NCBI RefSeq assembly: GCF_018446385.1
Contig: NC_056004.1
Coordinates: forward strand, 32,680,492 to 32,744,491
From: Zingiber officinale
Taxonomy: Eukaryota; Streptophyta; Magnoliopsida; Zingiberales; Zingiberaceae
Reading direction: 5' to 3'
DNA length: 64,000 bases
A program made the position numbers and the translations under genes. The notes below the pieces were generated by a model, which saw only the letters and a program-made list of their open reading frames with translations, was not told the origin of the DNA and did not search any database. Shown here piece after piece: positions 46,045 to 56,533 of the stretch; position 1 is the stretch's first letter, and each line of letters opens with the position of its first letter.

Positions 46045-49000
46045 ATGGCGGACGATTGCCCCGCCGGCTCAGCTTCTGGCGCTGGAGGTGTCCCTGTGGT
46101 GGAGATTAAGAACCTCCGCTTCACGTATCCTGGAATCGACGGCCACCCGCCTCCGGGATCCACACCCCTGATCGACGAATTCTCACTATCGCTTGCAGCT
46201 GGCGAACGGTGCCTTCTTGTGGGATCCAATGGAGCCGGTAGGTGATTTGTTTCCTTTGTGTGCGATTTGAGTTGACTGCGAGCCCATGTTGAAAGTGGGA
46301 GGTTCTGATCTCGTCTTGGTGGATGTGGATTTGAATTTAGGAAAGACTACGATACTGAAGATATTGGGTGGGAAGCACATGGTGGAGCCTGAGATGGTTC
46401 AGATCTTCGGGAGGTCGGCCTTCCATGACACCGCTCTCACCTCTTCTGGCGATCTTTCTTACTTGGGTGGAGAGGTAAGGCATGAGACTTTTCTAATAGC
46501 TGGGGATTCGGGTTTAGATTTTGAGATAATTGGAAAATGGTGACAGAAAATTTGAAGTTCTAACAGATTTTGAAGAAAAAAAATTTGCATGCTTAACAAA
46601 CAGATTGGCTATTATTGTTGTAACAAGTATAGCCTCCGGAAATCTTGATGAAATTTTAGTTGGATGTTGATGGTATTTGATCATTTTGACATCAGATGCC
46701 ATTTTGACACCATATTGCATCTCTAATGATCGAAACATTGTAATACTTTCAAAGTTTCATTATTACAATTAGTCAAATTGTTAAATTAGTTTTTTGAACT
46801 TCTAATAAATTATGTTTACACTTGACATGATGAGTCATCAAAAATGTCATTTATGCCAAACTGTGCTGAGGAAGAGGTACGAGTGTGCTGATTTTGGATA
46901 ATTTACAACTTTTAATGATGTGCTTTCATCACAAAATGTCATATATGCCAAACTGTGCAGGGAATAGTTACAAGTTCTGATTTTTAATGATGCGCTTCCA
47001 CATGCTTTTTAGACCTTGAAAGAAGGAAATGGATGGATTCCTTTTATTTGGGTCACTATAATAGATGGGATTTTTTTTTTTTTTAGAAGAAAAAACTGCT
47101 AGAGGAGAAAGAGCCTCTAGGGACAAAAGACATGAGGTTGAAGAGAAAATCAAAAAGGAATCATGTGTGTGTTTAATTTCCGGTGGACTAAAGTATTTCA
47201 TCGATATTTTCTTCTATTAAACTTGATCTTATTTTAGATGTTCCGATATACCATATTCTCATATAATATGCTAATATTTATAATACATTAGGAATCAATG
47301 GAACTATTTCAGTAATATTCTACTATCTCAACTCCCAAGTTGTTAGAGTGTGCTAGAAGCCTACAACAGTTAGAATTTAAAGTATGCACATAGAGGATTT
47401 ATTTATTAAAATCTTGATTCTCCAAGTTGTATTTAGCAATTATCCATTAAATTTCTAATATTGTCTATTGGTACTTCTCTTATTGTTGTATAAACATCTT
47501 TCTGTAACTAGTTGAATTGCATATGAGTTCACATTTATGAGAAAACTAGTTTGTTTAACCAAGATATTTGAAAAGGTTATTATTATAAAAGCAATTTATC
47601 TTGATTGTGCATGCTATATTTGCGTCACACAGCTATTACCTTCGTGCTGTGATAGTTTGAACACATTGCAATTAGTATCAGATTAAGTTGTTACCATGAC
47701 TTACAGATGGGAAAAAATTTTCTTTTTCACTCTTTAGTTATAGAAAAAAAAACAATGTTGTAACTATTCCAACTAATTTAGTGCACTTATGGATGGCAAT
47801 GGGTCGAGTTCGGGTCGGATTCCATATCCTTCCTCCTCATACCCATCGCATATTGGATATTCATCTCTATTCCCATACCCATTAAAGAATCGGATATTTT
47901 CTATACTAATAATTTTTCTTCTTTCTATCCAACTATCATCATTCAACAAAAACATATTAGAATTAACATCATATTAAAAAAAATTATATAATTTAAAAAT
48001 AGATTAAACATCTATATAGCCTATTCCTAACATCAAAATAGTTAGTGGGTTTTGGGAAAAGAATATATATATATATATATATATAAAATTTAATCAGGTA
48101 TTCGAATTGGATATCGGATATTAGTAATATCCTCCTCCATTCGAGTCAAATATCAGAACCTCCATCGGGTTCGGAGGAAATTGTCATCCCTAAACTGTAC
48201 CTAGGAAGAAAACATAATCCTGCAAATCTCTACTCAGAAAAGGCCTCCATTTTTTAGGAATGTTTGATGGCCAAAAGCCTTTTGATTAAAACCATGTATT
48301 GCCTCAATGTATGCATCACAATATACAATCCACATTACATAGACTAAATGGGTTAACTGATAAGTTGGAGATAATGGAAGAAAGTAATTATTTCAATGTC
48401 TTGTTCTAATCTTTAGATTTCTTTTCTATCCTAGCCTTGACTTCGCACCATTTATTTAGTTTTTAATGGTGAACAACTAGCATATCGGATGAATGTTTGA
48501 CATTGGAGTTTAGAATTGTCATTAAAATGTATACATACTTGTCAGTAACATGTGGGGGCAAATTCTGTCGTATGTTGACTGAACAGCTTGCATTTAAAGA
48601 ATTTAATTAATTATGTAAGATTGGGTTGTCATTGCTAGAATTGTCTAATTTTGTAATGTGATTTATGGTCAATCTCAAATTATGCAATGTGGTGTAAAGT
48701 TTGATTTCCTAAAAGTTGAACTATTTCATCACGAGTATTGTTTTTTTTGACATTCATCATTTTCATGTTGACTTTCACTGTATTGTTTCTGTATTTGATC
48801 CTTCTTGTGATGCAGAAGGTGATAACGCTCACCTTAGGCGTCCCTCCACTACCCACTCTAAGGCCTTGTGGAAGGAAGATAAAGCATGGTACTGAGCGGC
48901 CTCTTAGGTGGGAGAAACTTATTCCCTAAGGGAATGAACCCCAAGGGATTCAAACTTTTCTCTACCACCTAAGTACCAACTTAGCTGCACTCATGGATGC

Positions 49001-52000
49001 TGTATTTGACCCTTCTTGATTTGTGTTTGAGTTGCATATACAATCGCATAATTTTTTTTCCTGACCAGTTATAAACAACACAACATGGCCATTAATTCCT
49101 TAAATAGTAGTTACATATTTTGAACTATAAAACAATAGAACAGTGTCAAGATATTGATAGTGCAATCATCTTTCAAAGTTTTGACGTTTGAGAATATATC
49201 TAAGTCTGGTCAGTTTGACAAGGGTTGATCCAAATCGGACATGATATTTGATGTGAGTAAAGTCTAGTCAAGTCAAAGTTGACAGATAACTAGTAAAGAG
49301 AAGTCTAGTCAGAACCAGATGACTAGAAAGGTCCTAACTAGAGGTTAGACAGTGAAAAGTCTACCAAGTGGCTAGTCATAATCGGAGGTTAGGTAAGAGA
49401 AAGTCCTAACTAGAGATTAGGAGGATGAGAAGTCTACCGAGTGACTTGTGAAGGTTAGGCAAGAGAAAATCCTAATTGGAGGTTAGACGGGTGAGAAGAA
49501 TACCGAGTGACTAGTCCTAACTGACGGATAAACAGGTGAGAAGTCTCCTACTAGTCATAAGGTTAGGCAAGGGAAAATCCTAATTGGAGGTTAGGTGGCC
49601 GACTAAAGGGGGGTGAATAGCCCTGCAAAATAAACCAAACATTCCTCGAACTTTTGTAGCTTCATTAAACTAACACTTGCATAAACAAAATAAAAGACTG
49701 AAAAAGAGGTAAACTAAGAGTAGAGGCACGAAGGGGTTACTTGGTTACAACCGAGGAGGTTGTTAATCCAAGTAAGTTGAAAGCTCAGTAAACAGTCTCT
49801 TCAAATAGAGAAGCCTTTTACAACGTTGATGGCTCACAAATAAATAGTAGAATAAACTAAAAGCGTTTACAAGTATTGCTATGAACTATTGGGACCAGGG
49901 TTGTATTTATAGCCTTGGTCGGGGCGCCTAGAAGGGTTCCAGGCGCCTGGGAGGGGATAAACTTTTATCTCCATTCCGCAACGGAACGTGCCACGTCGCG
50001 TTCCAGATAATTTTTTGTTCTGGGCGCCCGGACCAGCTTGGGGCGCCCCAGATCGAAAAATTAGCTTTTGTTGATTTTTTTTTGTCTCGGTCTTCCGCTC
50101 CGTTTCCGCTTGTCTTGGTCCGGGTCTTCCGCTCCGGTTCCGCTCACATTGGCCTGGGTCTTCCGCTCCAGCTTCGCTCGCTTGGGTAATCTCAACCATC
50201 CGGAATAGGGCTCATCCGAACTCAACTTCTGGCCTTCTCAAGCAATCTTTCGCTCCGGCTTCTCGTCCCTCAGAAACGTCGCGCGCCTCCTCATCTGCCC
50301 GCGTACTCTTCCGCAACACTTCGTCTTTCAGACACACCTAGTGCATCGGCTCTCTTTCGTGTTGTCCTTCTCGTTAGCTGCGTCTTTCACTCGACTTCAT
50401 GTGCTCCTAAGTTCCTGCACAGTTAGACACAGGGGTTAAATACCAACAGGATCTAACTTGATTTGGTTGATCACATCAAAACCACCTCGGGGTACTTACA
50501 ATCTCCCTTTTTTCTATGTGAGCAAACCCAAGTTAAGTTAGGGTAACCCATAAACAAATAACAGTTATAATTTTTGCAAGTAAAATTTTTTTTTTGCATT
50601 AATTACCCTCCCCCTAGACTTAATCTTTACTACTCCCTCTTTTGTTCACATTAAAAATGGGGTACTTTTAAAATGACTTTGGAAAAACTAACTTTAAAGT
50701 TTAAGGGAAAAACAAAAAAATATAAAAGTTTAAGTTTTAAAAACTTTGATTTAAAAAGCCTCCTTTAATTGTTGAATTTTAAGCAGAATAAAAAGTTTAC
50801 ATTTTGATAATTAGTTCATAAAAATTTTCTAACAGGAAAAAAAATTTAACAGATTGTTTAAATCAAAATTTCACAAAAAGTCAAATTGTAGGCAAAAATA
50901 AAAAGTTTGCATTTTAATAATTAGTTCATAAAATTTTTCTAACGAAAAAAATCAACAGATTGCTTAGATTAAAGTTTAAAAAAAAAAATAACTTAAACAA
51001 ATTTGACTAATTAGACCTAAATAAATTTTTCTAACAAAAATTTAAAGCATTAATTAAATACTTCATAGTAAGTCAATTAAATATTTATTTCAATAATTGG
51101 CTTCCAGACTCTGGCGAGGCACTAGGCCTTCTTGGTTATTGGAACAATATCCACTTTCTAAACAAAGTTTTTAAAGAAATTAAACATTTAATTTTGTTTC
51201 TGAAGCCCTAAGTCCAGAAAAACAACCTAATATGATTTTAGAACCAGTACAAATTCCTACCTATTGAATTTACTAAGAATTTGGGAGGTACGTAACTTAT
51301 GGGGACTTTTCTAATTTGTCCCTGGTATTTTCTAATGTACCAGTTTAGCGTACTATACTTTGGTTTTTGAAAGTTATTCAGTTTCAAACATGCATGATCA
51401 TTTTTCAAACTTTCAATTTGTATTTTCAATTTATAGTTTTTTAATTTTAAACCATTAAATAAATCTAAGGGGCATGTATTGGCTAATTGTCTTTCAAGTC
51501 TATATATTTTTTTTCTAATTTTACTAAATCCTTAGAAGGAATCTTAATAAATTGAAATGACTTTTCAGGAGATAAGGCACGTACCTGACTTACCTCATAT
51601 TCTGATGCTCCCCCTTCATTGTAGCTTTCCTCTGATGATCCTCCCCCTTCATTGATGCTCATCAATGAGTTGCTTTTGTCTTCGTTTTGATGGTCTGCCA
51701 TTAGGGCTAGTCCAACGTAGGCTTTGATTTCGGATTCGAACAACGTGTCGTCCCATGTAGCCTTTAGATTATGCTTGGGCATGGCTGACTTCTTATTCTT
51801 TTCCTTGTCCTTGTTCTTCAATTTTGGGCAGTTATCTTTTGACATGCCCTTCTTCATTACAGTGGTAGCATCTTACTTTCCTTTTTCTTTTTGTACCCTG
51901 CACTTGATTAAATTTTTTAGTTTTAAATAATTTTTAAATTTTCTTACCATGAGTAACGTTTCGTCGTCGTCAAGTGATGTTTCTGAATCTGGTTCGTCCA

Positions 52001-55000
52001 TTTTTTCTTTTAAGACAATATTTTGCCTTGATTCCTTCTTTATACCTGCACATCTTGACTTTTGAATTTCAAAGGTTGAAAAAAGTTCTTTTAAAGTGCT
52101 TACCTCTAAATCCTTAGAGATGAAATACGTATATACTAAGGTCGACCATTCCGGAGTTTTAGAAAATGTGTTAAGCGCGTACCATAGCGAATCTCAATTA
52201 GTTACCTTTTCTCCGAGATTCGTGAGTCTGGAGATGAGCTCCTTGATTCTTAAGTGGAGGTGTACGATGGTTTCACCTTCTTCTAATCGGAGGTTGCTGA
52301 TTTGGTTCCGGAGCGGGTCCCGTTTCGTTAGTTTTGCCTCCAAGGTCCCTTGATGTAGTTCCAGGAATTTCTCCCAGAGCTCCTTGGCTAACTCGTAGGT
52401 TCTGATACGGTTGACTTCTTGAGGTGGTAAAACACTAAGCAGATGAAACTCTACTTTGTTGTTTACCACGAAGTCGGCTTGCTTTTTCGTCCACTGATAT
52501 TCTTCTTTATCTTTCGGGGCTGCAAAACTATATTTCATAATTATTAATAATTCAAATCTGTTTTGAAAAATACCTCCGTTTTTTTCTTCCAGCTCAGGGA
52601 ATTCCTCCTCGAATTTCGGTGGGTAGATGCTTGGTCCGACCATCTTATGTGCTTCGTTCGGAGGTTAGTTCTTTTAAAGCGAACCTGCTCTGATACCAAT
52701 TGTACAACTCTTGGCGGTCGGCCAGAGGAGGGGTGAATAGCCCTACAAAATAAAACGAACCTTTCTCGAACTTTTGCAGCTTCATTAAACTAACACTTGC
52801 ATAAATAAAATAAAAGACTGAAAAAGAAGTAAACTAAGAGTAGAGGCATGAAGGAGTTACTTGGTTATAACCAAGGAGGTTGTTAATTAAAGGAAGTTGA
52901 AAGTTCAGTAAACAGTCTCTTTCAGGCAGAGAAGCCTCTTACAGCGTTGATGGCTTACAAATAAATAGTAGAACAAATCTAAAAGTGTTTACAAGTGTTG
53001 CTCTGAACCATTGGGACCAGAGCTGTATTTATAGCTCTGGTCGGGGCGCCTGGAAGGGTTCTAGACGTTTGGGAGGGGATAAACTTTTATCCCCGTCACA
53101 ACGGAACGCGCCACGTCGCGTTTTGAATAATTTTCTACTCCGGGCGCCCGGACCAGCTCGGGGCACCCTGGACCGAAAAATCAGCTTTTGTTGATTTTTC
53201 GATCCTGGTCTTCCGCTCTCATTGGTCTGGGTCTTCCGTTCTGGCTCCGCTCGCATTGGTCCGGGTCTTCCACTCTGGCTCTACTCGCGCTTCTCATCCC
53301 TCGGAAACGTCACACGCCTCCTTCTCGTCTGCCGTGTACTCTTCTGCAGCACCTTGTCCCTCAGATGCACCGAGTCCGTCGGCTCTCTTCCGTGCTGTCC
53401 TTCTCGCTAGCTGCGTCTTTCGTTCCACTTCCTCTGCTCCTAAGTTCCTGCACACTTAAACACAGGGGTTAAATACCAATAGGAGCTAACCTGACTTGGT
53501 TGATCACATCAAAACCACCTTAGGGTACTTACAACTAGTTCTAACTAGAGATTAGGTAACGGTAAGTCCAAGCTGGTCTAGAGGACTGGAGGCTTAGCAA
53601 AGGGAAATCCTAGGAGAGTAAACCCTAGGTGGTGAAATCCTGAGTAAACCCTAGGTGGTAAAGTCTTGGAGGAGTGACTCCAAGAAAAAGATAAGCCTAG
53701 GTCAGGTAGACTTACAGGATTAAGGTCTAGGTTGCTTGTTTGTTGTTATATGCTTGCATTGACTTTAGTTGGATATCACAATTCCTTTTTTAAAATGGGT
53801 ACAGGCATGTTGACATTATCCTAGTTAGGATTACTTGTTATAATAAATTTTAGTTTGGTCAATAGATTGAAAAGTTTCATATTTGTTTTGATTTGGTCTG
53901 AAGGATGCCATGGGTTCGGCCTTTTATTCAACTGATAAATATCTCAAAGTTACATGCACACATTACTGCTCTAGGCATTGCCTTCAATGATTGAGCACAC
54001 AATCCCTCTAGAGAATTTAAAAGTTCTGCTTTGAATTCCCCAATTCCTAAAGCATCCTTGTCATGATAAATGGTGCAATAATTTGCCTCTTTGTTGCTGT
54101 AGATGAATTTTATTTCCCGATCTCTCGTTCTTAACACATGTATCTTCTCCTGAACTCCCTTGAATGTTGTTGACCATTTTAATGATGTTATGATGGTTTC
54201 TCTACAATCCAATTCAACCTCCACCTTCCTGAAGCCCAAGACCCTTTCTAGTACTCGTCAATTCTGCCTCCTAGGAAAATGTGGGATCTATCACCTAGTC
54301 TGTTTGTTGCTTCCGTGTCTGTGTGTACATGTTCATTGTCCTTCTCCATTCAACTCCTCCCTATCCCAGGCTTAGTATTACCCATTCAAGTCAGTGTGGT
54401 TTCTTTGATTCTTTGTCAAGATTCGCTTGGTTTCCCCAAAACCATAATTTCCAAACTTCTATAGTGAACATCAAGCTCCATTCACTACCTTGATCCAGGT
54501 TTGTCAATCCAGATCCGTAAGCAGGTTTCAGTATAGAATATTGAAAATGATCTCTCAGTATAGAATATCAACAAAAGTCTGGAATTGATGCCTTACCATG
54601 TTGTAAATTTCATATTTCTTTGTGCAAAATACTTTGAAATATTGAACGTATTTGATGGAAGACTTATGGAAGTTCATTTTATTGCTTGTTGATACAGTGG
54701 AGGAGAGAAGTTGCTTTTGCTGGTTTTGAGGTGTCGATTCAAATGGATATTTCTGCTGAGAAGATGATAAATGGTGTATCTGGCATTGAGCCCAATAGAA
54801 GAGATGAACTGATTAAAGTATGCATTAGTCCATTCATGTGAGGGTGCCTCACTACTGATTGTCTTTGAACATACAATCTCACCTGATAGTATTGCACTAA
54901 AGTTGTCATGAAAGAGAGGCTTGAAGATTATCTATATAGTTATAATTCTTTATTCGGACAAGATGACTTTATATGGCTATATGCAGGTTTTAGACATTGA

Positions 55001-56051
55001 TTTATCATGGAGAATGCACAAAGCATCTGATGGTCAAAGGAGACGCGTTCAAATTTGCATGGGTCTTCTTAAACCATTTAAGGTTAAGCAATAGCCACCT
55101 GTGATACTCAGTTATATCCATCAATAAGTATCATGTTACAACCTAGACTATTACAGTTTGGTTCCTTTTTATAGGTTCTTCTTCTTGATGAAATAACAGT
55201 TGACTTAGATGTCCTTGCAAGAGCCGACCTTTTAAGATATCTCAAGAAGGAATGTGAAGAACGAGGTGCCACCATTATATATGCAACACACATTTTTGAT
55301 GGTCTAGAGGACTGGCCGACACATGTTGTAAGTTTGCAGCACAGATCTAGCTTTTTCAATATTTTATTTGGATTTTTCCGCTCATATTGATAGGAGCTAA
55401 TGGCATTGGCAGGTATATGTGGCTCATGGAAAATTGCAATTAGCACTCCCTTTGGAGAAAGTCAAGCAGATGAGTAATTTATCATTAATGGTAAGTTAAT
55501 GTTTGGACGTTAACTGAGATGAAAGTAATCATGGTTTTTATGGAAACACGAGGCATTCAGTGGCCCTCTTTGATTCTTGATTACCTTAGATATTCCATCC
55601 TGCTTCTCAGTTGGAGCTGCCTGTTTTATCAGTTTATTATATTTTATATTGGCATCTTATTTGGAATAACAAAGGAGGCTATCCTCTACTTAGATGAACA
55701 ATTACACTTGCAAAAAAAAAGTTGTCTATTCGAAGGAACAGCATAATTCTCTAGCTTCCACAGCATAATTTTGACTTTCTGATTGAACTTTTTGTATTTG
55801 ATTATTTTTAGCGAACAGTGGAGAGTTGGTTGAGGAAGGAAAGGGATGAAGACAGGAGGAGAAGAAAGGAGCGAAAGGAAAGTGGGCTTCCAGAATTTGA
55901 AAAACCAGTCAAGGGGTCGAGAGTAACAGGTGATCCTGCCCGGATTGCGATCCGAGTGATGAACAACGGCTGGGCCGCTGGAAGACTTAATTCAACTGTC
56001 GCGGGGGAGGAGAATTTCTTTTTGAGTTCCAACAGGGTCCTTAGACAATAA
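46045..56051 (+). CDS. ABCI20: ABCI20-like soluble ABC ATPase (7 exons)
   Basis: Exons: 46045-46237, 46341-46474, 54698-54817, 54987-55082, 55175-55327, 55413-55490 and 55812-56051. All introns are GT-AG. Total 1014 nt, 337 residues, close to Arabidopsis ABCI19/20/21 (about 300-330). It is a single nucleotide-binding domain without membrane segments. Walker A is GSNGAGKTT (intron 1 splits it). LSYLGGEWRRE lies in the Q-loop region. The signature is the unusual [10 protein letters not shown] instead of LSGGQ. Walker B/D-loop is [13 protein letters not shown], and the H-loop is [13 protein letters not shown]. The C-terminus is basic and charged ([17 protein letters not shown]). Relatives are the Caf16-like NAP/ABCI proteins, which in Arabidopsis have been linked to the ER and cytokinin response; the role here is inferred. 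Which of the three paralogues it is cannot be decided. All exons join in frame with no lesion. Confidence 0.93.
47790..48190. mobile_element. MITE-like element
   Basis: About 400 bp with inverted ends GGATGGCAAT (47791-47800) and ATTGTCATCCC (48180-48190). Inside are CGGGTCGGAT and CGGATATT motifs in both orientations (GGATATTCATC / GAATTGGATATCGG). The style is that of hAT-type plant MITEs. A target duplication could not be identified. Confidence 0.5.
48065..48086. repeat. (AT)n microsatellite
   Basis: About ten AT dinucleotides inside the MITE-like element. Confidence 0.85.
48808..48999 (-). mobile_element. tRNA-derived SINE with target duplication
   Basis: On the minus strand the 5' part has an A-box-like TAAGTTGGTACTTAGGTGG and a B-box-like GTTTGAATCCC, typical of plant SINEs. 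An imperfect repeat CTGTATTTGATCCTTCTTG (48789-48807) and CTGTATTTGACCCTTCTTG (49000-49018) flanks it with one mismatch, as expected of LINE-mediated insertion. It shares layout and wording with 58026-58198. Confidence 0.8.
49155..49594 (+). mobile_element. Degenerate copia LTR, left part
   Basis: Begins near TTGATAGTGCAATCATC (a decayed LTR start) and contains tandem AGTCCTAACTAGAGGTTAG-like units with partly complementary arms (CCTAAC/GTTAG). Its continuation is at 53534-53760, on the other side of a nested copia element. Confidence 0.5.
49595..50500 (-). mobile_element. 3' LTR of the intronic copia element
   Basis: It matches 52701-53533 over most of its length (GGGGTGAATAGCCCT to GGGTACTTACA) but lacks the first bases TGTACAACTCTTGG. 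It includes GGCGCC-type palindromes at about 49920-49955 and 50020-50050. Confidence 0.8.
51483..51890 (-). pseudogene. Gag fragment with broken zinc knuckle (intronic copia)
   Basis: On the minus strand a knuckle begins [11 protein letters not shown] in one frame and ends with DNCPKLK in the next, so a frameshift splits it. Downstream the sequence [10 protein letters not shown] is followed by Ser/Glu/Gly-rich residues as in copia Gag, and it ends in a stop at 51483. Confidence 0.7.
52194..52643 (-). pseudogene. Gag N-terminal (UBN2-like) fragment, intronic copia
   Basis: 149 codons starting [20 protein letters not shown] near the primer binding site. [26 protein letters not shown] and [24 protein letters not shown] (split here at residue 'L' 8) match the capsid layout of copia Gag (LWxKLxELHxGT...R). 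It ends early at 52194. Confidence 0.75.
52687..52698 (-). other. Primer binding site of the intronic copia element
   Basis: TGGTATCAGAGC on the minus strand, two bases inside the LTR that starts TGTACAACTC at 52701. Confidence 0.88.
52701..53533 (-). mobile_element. 5' LTR of the intronic copia element
   Basis: On the plus strand it runs from TGTACAACTC to GGGTACTTACA. It contains GGCGCC-type palindromes near 53043-53060 and 53141-53165, with some mutated compared with the other LTR. Confidence 0.85.
53534..53760 (+). mobile_element. Degenerate copia LTR, right part
   Basis: Continues the tandem CCTAACTAGAGATTAGG units and then AAACCCTAGGTGG(T/A)AAA units seen also in the LTR near 63540-63700. 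The right border is not clear. Confidence 0.45.
53928..54239 (-). other. Antisense ORF in intron 2, possible RNase H-like fragment
   Basis: 103 codons beginning [16 protein letters not shown]. That opening resembles the second strand and helix of RNase H-like domains in plant retroelements (GFxxVxVExDC). The rest ([23 protein letters not shown]) does not confirm it. No flanking coding sequence was found. It could be chance. Confidence 0.2.
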
Positions 56052-56102
56052 CCTCAGCTTTGCTATGTTCTGTTCGTGCGTGATCAATTTATAATTTTCA
56101 TG

Positions 56103-56112
56103 AAAATAAAAG
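56103..56112 (+). terminator. Poly(A) signal of the ABCI20-like gene
   Basis: AAAATAAAAG about 55 bp after the stop codon contains AATAAA. A T-rich stretch follows. Confidence 0.5.
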
Positions 56113-56347
56113 GAATTGTTTTTATGCTAATGATATCTATTGAAGCACTAATGAAGTTCAGATTTACAATTTCAGTCAGTTGGAACTCGATCAATTAAGC
56201 CTTTTATTCTACTCTGTGGAATGCTTATATACTATGTCTTAGTTTTCAAGGAATGCATTTACTGAATAGGTAGAAATGAGCAAGATACGGGACCTGACAA
56301 GCCAGACGAGACTGGTGGGCTAAGCAACCGGGAGAGTTAACAGTAAT

Positions 56348-56353
56348 TATTTA
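56348..56353 (-). terminator. Candidate poly(A) signal of TRM61
   Basis: TTTATT on the plus strand reads AATAAA about 180 bp after the TRM61 stop. Confidence 0.4.
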
Positions 56354-56533
56354 TTTCAATTACTTGACTTGTTAAGAAAATAAATAGATCTCTATATTCT
56401 AAATAATCTTGACAGTGGATAAAAGCATGGGCTTCTAATAGCGAACCGTTCCACAAACATGGAGCTCTTTGTAACTCAGTGAACTCTAACGTTGTTGACA
56501 AAACTAGGATTATAAAGAAATAACACTCTTTTC

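Larger units (their letters stand above)
49595..53533 (-). mobile_element. Gag-only copia element nested in intron 2
   Basis: LTRs at about 49595-50500 and 52701-53533 in the same orientation, a primer binding site at 52687-52698, a polypurine-type TCTCCC tract after 50500 and gag fragments between them on the minus strand. The interior is only 2.2 kb and lacks pol. The outer end of the left LTR is damaged, so no target duplication is visible. Its transcription direction is opposite to the host gene. Confidence 0.82.
46475..54697 (+). other. Intron 2 of the ABCI20-like gene (8.2 kb)
   Basis: Donor GAG/GTAAGG at 46475 and acceptor GATACAG ending at 54697 join LGGE to WRRE. About half of the intron is recognisable transposon sequence. 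46480-47780 and 53760-54690 otherwise have no supported feature apart from the ORF noted at 53928-54239. Confidence 0.88.

Noticed and set aside
53928-54239. A host gene inside intron 2
   Set aside because: Kept only as an uncertain fragment: one motif resembles an RNase H strand, and nothing around it extends the match.
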